Notes under the pieces: model-generated
Seen by the model: only the letters and a program-made list of their open reading frames with translations
Told to the model about the DNA's origin: nothing
The model's database searches: none
Assembly (NCBI GenBank): GCA_016784825.1
Contig: JADHTT010000026.1
Location: forward strand, 1 to 8,306
Source: Campylobacterales bacterium
Lineage (GTDB): Bacteria; Campylobacterota; Campylobacteria; Campylobacterales; Arcobacteraceae
Direction of reading: 5' to 3'
DNA length: 8,306 nucleotides
Program-made: the position numbers and the translations under genes
Shown here: piece after piece, positions 6,448-8,306 of the stretch
How positions within the stretch are numbered: the first letter of the stretch is position 1
Layout of the letters: each line of letters begins with the position of its first letter

Positions 6448-7335
6448 CTACCTAACTTTCATATTTTCTATCATTACCACAAAAAACTCTTTAGACCAAA
6501 GTTCAATCTCTCTCATATCTTTTATAAAAGGTTGTACATCATTTTTTGCTTTTTCTACATCAAGACTTTCTATTCTTTGTAAAAGAAGATCTTTTATAGT
6601 TTGTTTTGTAAGTTTGGTTGGTATTTGTATATTGTTCTCTTCTAAATATTTACAACTTTGCGAAAGCCTTGATTTTAGGTGTTTAGAGTCAAGTTCAACA
6701 TCATTTGCTATATACCAAACTAAATCATACCAATCTCTCCCTTTTGGTCTTGTACTCCATGCACGACAAAGAATAGCATGCATTTTCCCTGCATATAGTG
6801 ATGGTAAAGTAAAAGCATTAATTGAAAACGGTCTTGGAGTTAGTCGTATAACATTTGCAGTTTCAAACTCTAGTGGTGGGTTTGTATCCACTTCAAGTTT
6901 TATTTTTACCGCCTGATCTCTATGAATCTTATTTGTTATATCTTTTGGAGCATTTATGTTTATTAAGTGCTCAATCGTGTTACCTTTTACAAAAGCTGAT
7001 GCTATTGCACTACTATTGTTTTTTTCTTTTATTTCTATTGTTACATCAAACCCAAAAGATTTCAAGCTAGAGATGATCGCTTCTTCGTAAGGTTTTAGAT
7101 TAAATGCTAGATTACTTTGTAGAAGTGAAAAATCTAAGTCTTCCGAAAACCTTGGAAGATTATGCAGTATTCGCAGAGCCGTTCCACCATAAAAAGCAGC
7201 ATGTTTAAAAAACCCCGCATCATAAAGTCCTAGCAACACTATCTCTTGTAGAATTTCTCGTAAAGCATCATAGCTACTATTGGAATTTGTCAAATCATAT
7301 TTTTCTAACATTTTTATCAGTGCTGGATGTGTCAT
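6448..7335 (-). CDS. abiEii: AbiEii toxin, nucleotidyltransferase of a type IV TA system
   Basis: This 295-residue protein belongs to the AbiEii/AbiGii (DUF1814) nucleotidyltransferase-like toxin family. The DNA polymerase beta-type motif is intact: 'FYGGTALR' (48-55), then 'RFSEDLDFS' (62-70) with D66 and D68. The third acidic position is in 'KIKLEVD' (D150). 'AGKMHAILCR' (182-191) and 'GRDWYDLVWY' (199-208) complete the core, and a helical C-terminal domain follows. AbiEii proteins block growth on phage infection, and mycobacterial relatives (MenT) add nucleotides to tRNA 3' ends. Which target applies here is unknown. The ATG at 7335 overlaps the abiEi stop (ATGA) and has AAGGA 5 nt before it. 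All motifs are present, so it looks functional. Confidence 0.92.
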   Translation of the reverse strand: MTHPALIKMLEKYDLTNSNSSYDALREILQEIVLLGLYDAGFFKHAAFYGGTALRILHNLPRFSEDLDFSLLQSNLAFNLKPYEEAIISSLKSFGFDVTIEIKEKNNSSAIASAFVKGNTIEHLININAPKDITNKIHRDQAVKIKLEVDTNPPLEFETANVIRLTPRPFSINAFTLPSLYAGKMHAILCRAWSTRPKGRDWYDLVWYIANDVELDSKHLKSRLSQSCKYLEENNIQIPTKLTKQTIKDLLLQRIESLDVEKAKNDVQPFIKDMREIELWSKEFFVVMIENMKVR

Positions 7336-7970
7336 AGTTTTCCTTTGTGAACTAGTTGTGCTAATGTTTTTAAATTTTTAGATCTATAAGCAGTTGCAAT
7401 CTCTTCTATAAGATGGCTATCTAGTAGCTTTGTAATTTCAATTCTTAAATCATATTTGAGATATTCAAGCATTGCGCTTTGAGTAAGTGTACCTATACCT
7501 CTATCATATCGTATCTTATCGCACAAAGCTTTTTCGGGTGTTGCTATAAATTGTCCACCTTCAATTTCATCATAAATCCAATCAACACCTAAAGAATAAG
7601 CTTGAAGTGGTACTTTTTTATAGCTAAATCTTCCTGATTGTGTATCAAAAAGTTTTTCATTTTTACTAGTAGCAGATGTTATTTCACTTACCCTCTCAGG
7701 TATCATTCCATAAAAACTAAGAGCATAATCAAAAGATACATACGATGGGGTATAAAGTGTGTTTGCAACACTGATTAGATCAACTGGTCTTGTAAGATAA
7801 GCTTTTGAAAAAGTATAAAAACCTTTTTTTAGTCTTATTAAGTCACCATTTTTTACAAGGTTTGAAATTTTATCATTGACATTATTTACTGATTTTTCAA
7901 GTAAAGAATAAAGCATTTCATGGGAAAATATGGACAACGGTAAGGCATTTCTTAGTTCTATTGTTTTCAT
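7332..7970 (-). CDS. abiEi: AbiEi antitoxin/transcriptional autorepressor
   Basis: This 212-residue protein is of the AbiEi antitoxin family. The N-terminal winged helix-turn-helix is about residues 1-55, ending in the typical 'LVKNGDLIRLKKGFYTF'. The C-terminal antitoxin domain has 'PSYVSFDYALSFYGMIPERV' split around 75-94, then 'ITSAT' and 'ATPEKALCDKI' (143-153). AbiEi proteins neutralise AbiEii without stable binding (type IV) and repress their own promoter by binding inverted repeats. It is the first gene of the pair and shares 4 bp with abiEii, which ties their translation. The ATG at 7970 has no Shine-Dalgarno; a TATAAT lies 7 nt upstream, so the mRNA could be leaderless. Confidence 0.92.
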   Translation of the reverse strand: MKTIELRNALPLSIFSHEMLYSLLEKSVNNVNDKISNLVKNGDLIRLKKGFYTFSKAYLTRPVDLISVANTLYTPSYVSFDYALSFYGMIPERVSEITSATSKNEKLFDTQSGRFSYKKVPLQAYSLGVDWIYDEIEGGQFIATPEKALCDKIRYDRGIGTLTQSAMLEYLKYDLRIEITKLLDSHLIEEIATAYRSKNLKTLAQLVHKGKL

Positions 7971-7977
7971 AAGAGTT

Positions 7978-7983
7978 ATTATA
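7978..7983 (-). promoter_or_regulatory. Candidate -10 box for abiEi-abiEii
   Basis: TATAAT reads on the minus strand from 7983 to 7978, with 7 bases (AACTCTT) to the ATG at 7970. Transcription would begin at or next to the start codon. The block ATTTTAT-AGTATAAT resembles ATTTTAT-CATATAAT before pyrC. No convincing -35 is seen. Confidence 0.5.
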
Positions 7984-8010
7984 CTATAAAATCAATAATA
8001 TTATATAGAT

Positions 8011-8029
8011 AATCCAATTATTTTGGATT
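8011..8029. promoter_or_regulatory. Inverted repeat, possible AbiEi operator
   Basis: AATCCAA-TTATT-TTGGATT has perfect 7-bp arms and a 5-base centre, and lies just upstream of where the abiEi -35 would be. AbiEi antitoxins are known to bind inverted repeats near their promoter. A terminator is less likely because neither strand has a T-tract after it. Confidence 0.4.
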
Positions 8030-8056
8030 TAATAATAAAAATAGTTATATTTTATA

Positions 8057-8098
8057 CTAAGATATAATTTTATTTTCGTAATCAACTCGTATTTGCAT
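8057..8098 (-). pseudogene. Remnant of the original ybgC 5' end
   Basis: ATG at 8098 opens 'MQIRVDYENKIIS' and then TAG. The intact ybgC begins 'MNIRVYYEDTD', so the start codons and codons 3-5 and 7-8 align. The remnant sits 15 bp after the stop of the upstream gene, a normal operon spacing. It is read as the place where ybgC started before the abiE DNA came in. The match is short, so this rests on the 17/18 repeat and the aligned ATG together. Confidence 0.55.
8075..8092. repeat. Direct repeat, right copy (beyond abiEi)
   Basis: TTCGTAATCAACTCGTAT matches the left copy at 17 of 18 bases in the same orientation, 1905 bp away. It lies in otherwise non-coding DNA between abiEi and the partial gene at the right edge. 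It reads on the minus strand as the start of ybgC. Confidence 0.85.
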
Positions 8099-8113
8099 AA
8101 TAAAACTTTATTG

Positions 8114-8306
8114 TTAAATAATAGTTTGTTTTAAAATAGATAGAGCTTCTTTTTGTTCTATATCATTTGTATTTACAAACTCTTCAATTTGTTCAGGTGA
8201 ATATTTATTTGAATCATAAATAAATACAAAACATTCATCTGCTACTTCTAGGTAGTTATTCTCTCCAAACTCTGTATAGCTTGTAGCTCCAATTGAAATT
8301 ACTGCT
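8114..8306 (-). CDS. Unrecognised protein, C-terminal 63 residues (5' partial)
   Basis: This open minus-strand frame enters from the right edge (first full codon ends at 8305) and stops at TAA 8114-8116. It encodes 'AVISIGATSYTEFGE...' and ends '...LSILKQTII'. The segment alternates hydrophobic and acidic residues, with a strand-like 'ECFVFIYD' and an acidic helical tail 'SPEQIEEF'. I do not recognise a family. Codon use looks like that of the neighbours. It probably formed an operon with ybgC before the abiE insertion. Confidence 0.6.
   Translation of the reverse strand, partial: AVISIGATSYTEFGENNYLEVADECFVFIYDSNKYSPEQIEEFVNTNDIEQKEALSILKQTII

Larger units (their letters stand above)
6170..8092 (-). 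mobile_element. AbiE cassette inserted in the 5' end of ybgC
   Basis: The interval between the two copies of the ybgC 5' end carries abiEi, abiEii, a 29-codon ORF and flanking AT-rich DNA, about 1.9 kb per unit. The arrangement resembles insertion with target duplication, or integration at a gene end that rebuilds the gene. Seen: the repeats, the aligned start codons and an intact ybgC on one side only. Inferred: that the abiE segment is the newcomer. No recombinase is encoded inside, so it would have moved in trans or by homologous or illegitimate recombination. Confidence 0.6.

Noticed and set aside
6311..6916. Plus-strand ORF of 201 codons antisense to abiEii
   Set aside because: It lies opposite the motif-bearing AbiEii frame, is rich in Phe, Ser and Cys in no recognisable pattern, and has no family similarity. 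It is a shadow.
8011..8029. Palindrome as an intrinsic terminator of the right-edge gene
   Set aside because: The stem has only two G-C pairs and no T-tract follows on either strand. It also lies about 85 bp past the stop codon, closer to the abiEi promoter.

Overview
The window is AT-rich throughout, with short intergenic gaps and a few TTG starts. Its proteins look like those of Campylobacterota, most likely an Arcobacter-like member of the Arcobacteraceae. A short (296 aa) GpsA, a GatB with a four-cysteine zinc knuckle, and a SurA-like periplasmic protein directly before gatB all fit. This placement is from recognition, not from a search.

Layout. (1) 1-1172, plus strand: a compact operon of an ArsP/DUF318-type permease (5' end outside the window), a small CxxC thioredoxin-fold protein and an ArsR-family repressor. 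This is probably a self-regulated metal(loid) efflux unit. (2) 1160-2610, minus strand: pyrC (dihydroorotase) and a low-molecular-weight protein tyrosine phosphatase. They overlap each other by 16 bp, and the phosphatase overlaps arsR tail to tail by 13 bp. (3) 2679-5835, plus strand: a SurA-like chaperone/PPIase gene with an in-frame stop in its signal peptide, then gatB and gpsA, as a tight operon. It diverges from pyrC through a 68-bp promoter region. (4) 5828-6193, minus strand: a YbgC/FadM-type thioesterase that overlaps gpsA tail to tail by 8 bp. (5) 6194-8113: an accessory island with a type IV AbiE toxin-antitoxin pair (abiEi-abiEii, 4-bp overlap), a 29-codon coiled-coil mini-ORF and non-coding flanks. 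(6) 8114-8306, minus strand: the 3' end of an unrecognised gene.

The main result is how region 5 is built. The first codons of ybgC (6170-6187) occur again about 1.9 kb away (8075-8092) on the far side of the abiE genes, in the same orientation, with 17 of 18 bases identical. The distal copy has an ATG aligned with the ybgC start and then decays into a stop. It lies 15 bp after the stop of the partial gene at the right edge. The simplest reading is that ybgC originally followed that gene in an operon. A cassette of about 1.9 kb carrying abiEi-abiEii then entered the 5' end of ybgC, duplicating its first codons and supplying a new ribosome binding site and a TTG start. No integrase or transposase lies inside the interval, so the means of entry is unknown.

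Other points are two promoters whose TATAAT box sits only 6-7 nt before the ATG (pyrC and abiEi, candidate leaderless mRNAs), a 7-bp inverted repeat upstream of abiEi that could be an operator, and the nonsense codon in the SurA-like gene. No tRNA, rRNA, CRISPR array or insertion sequence was seen.
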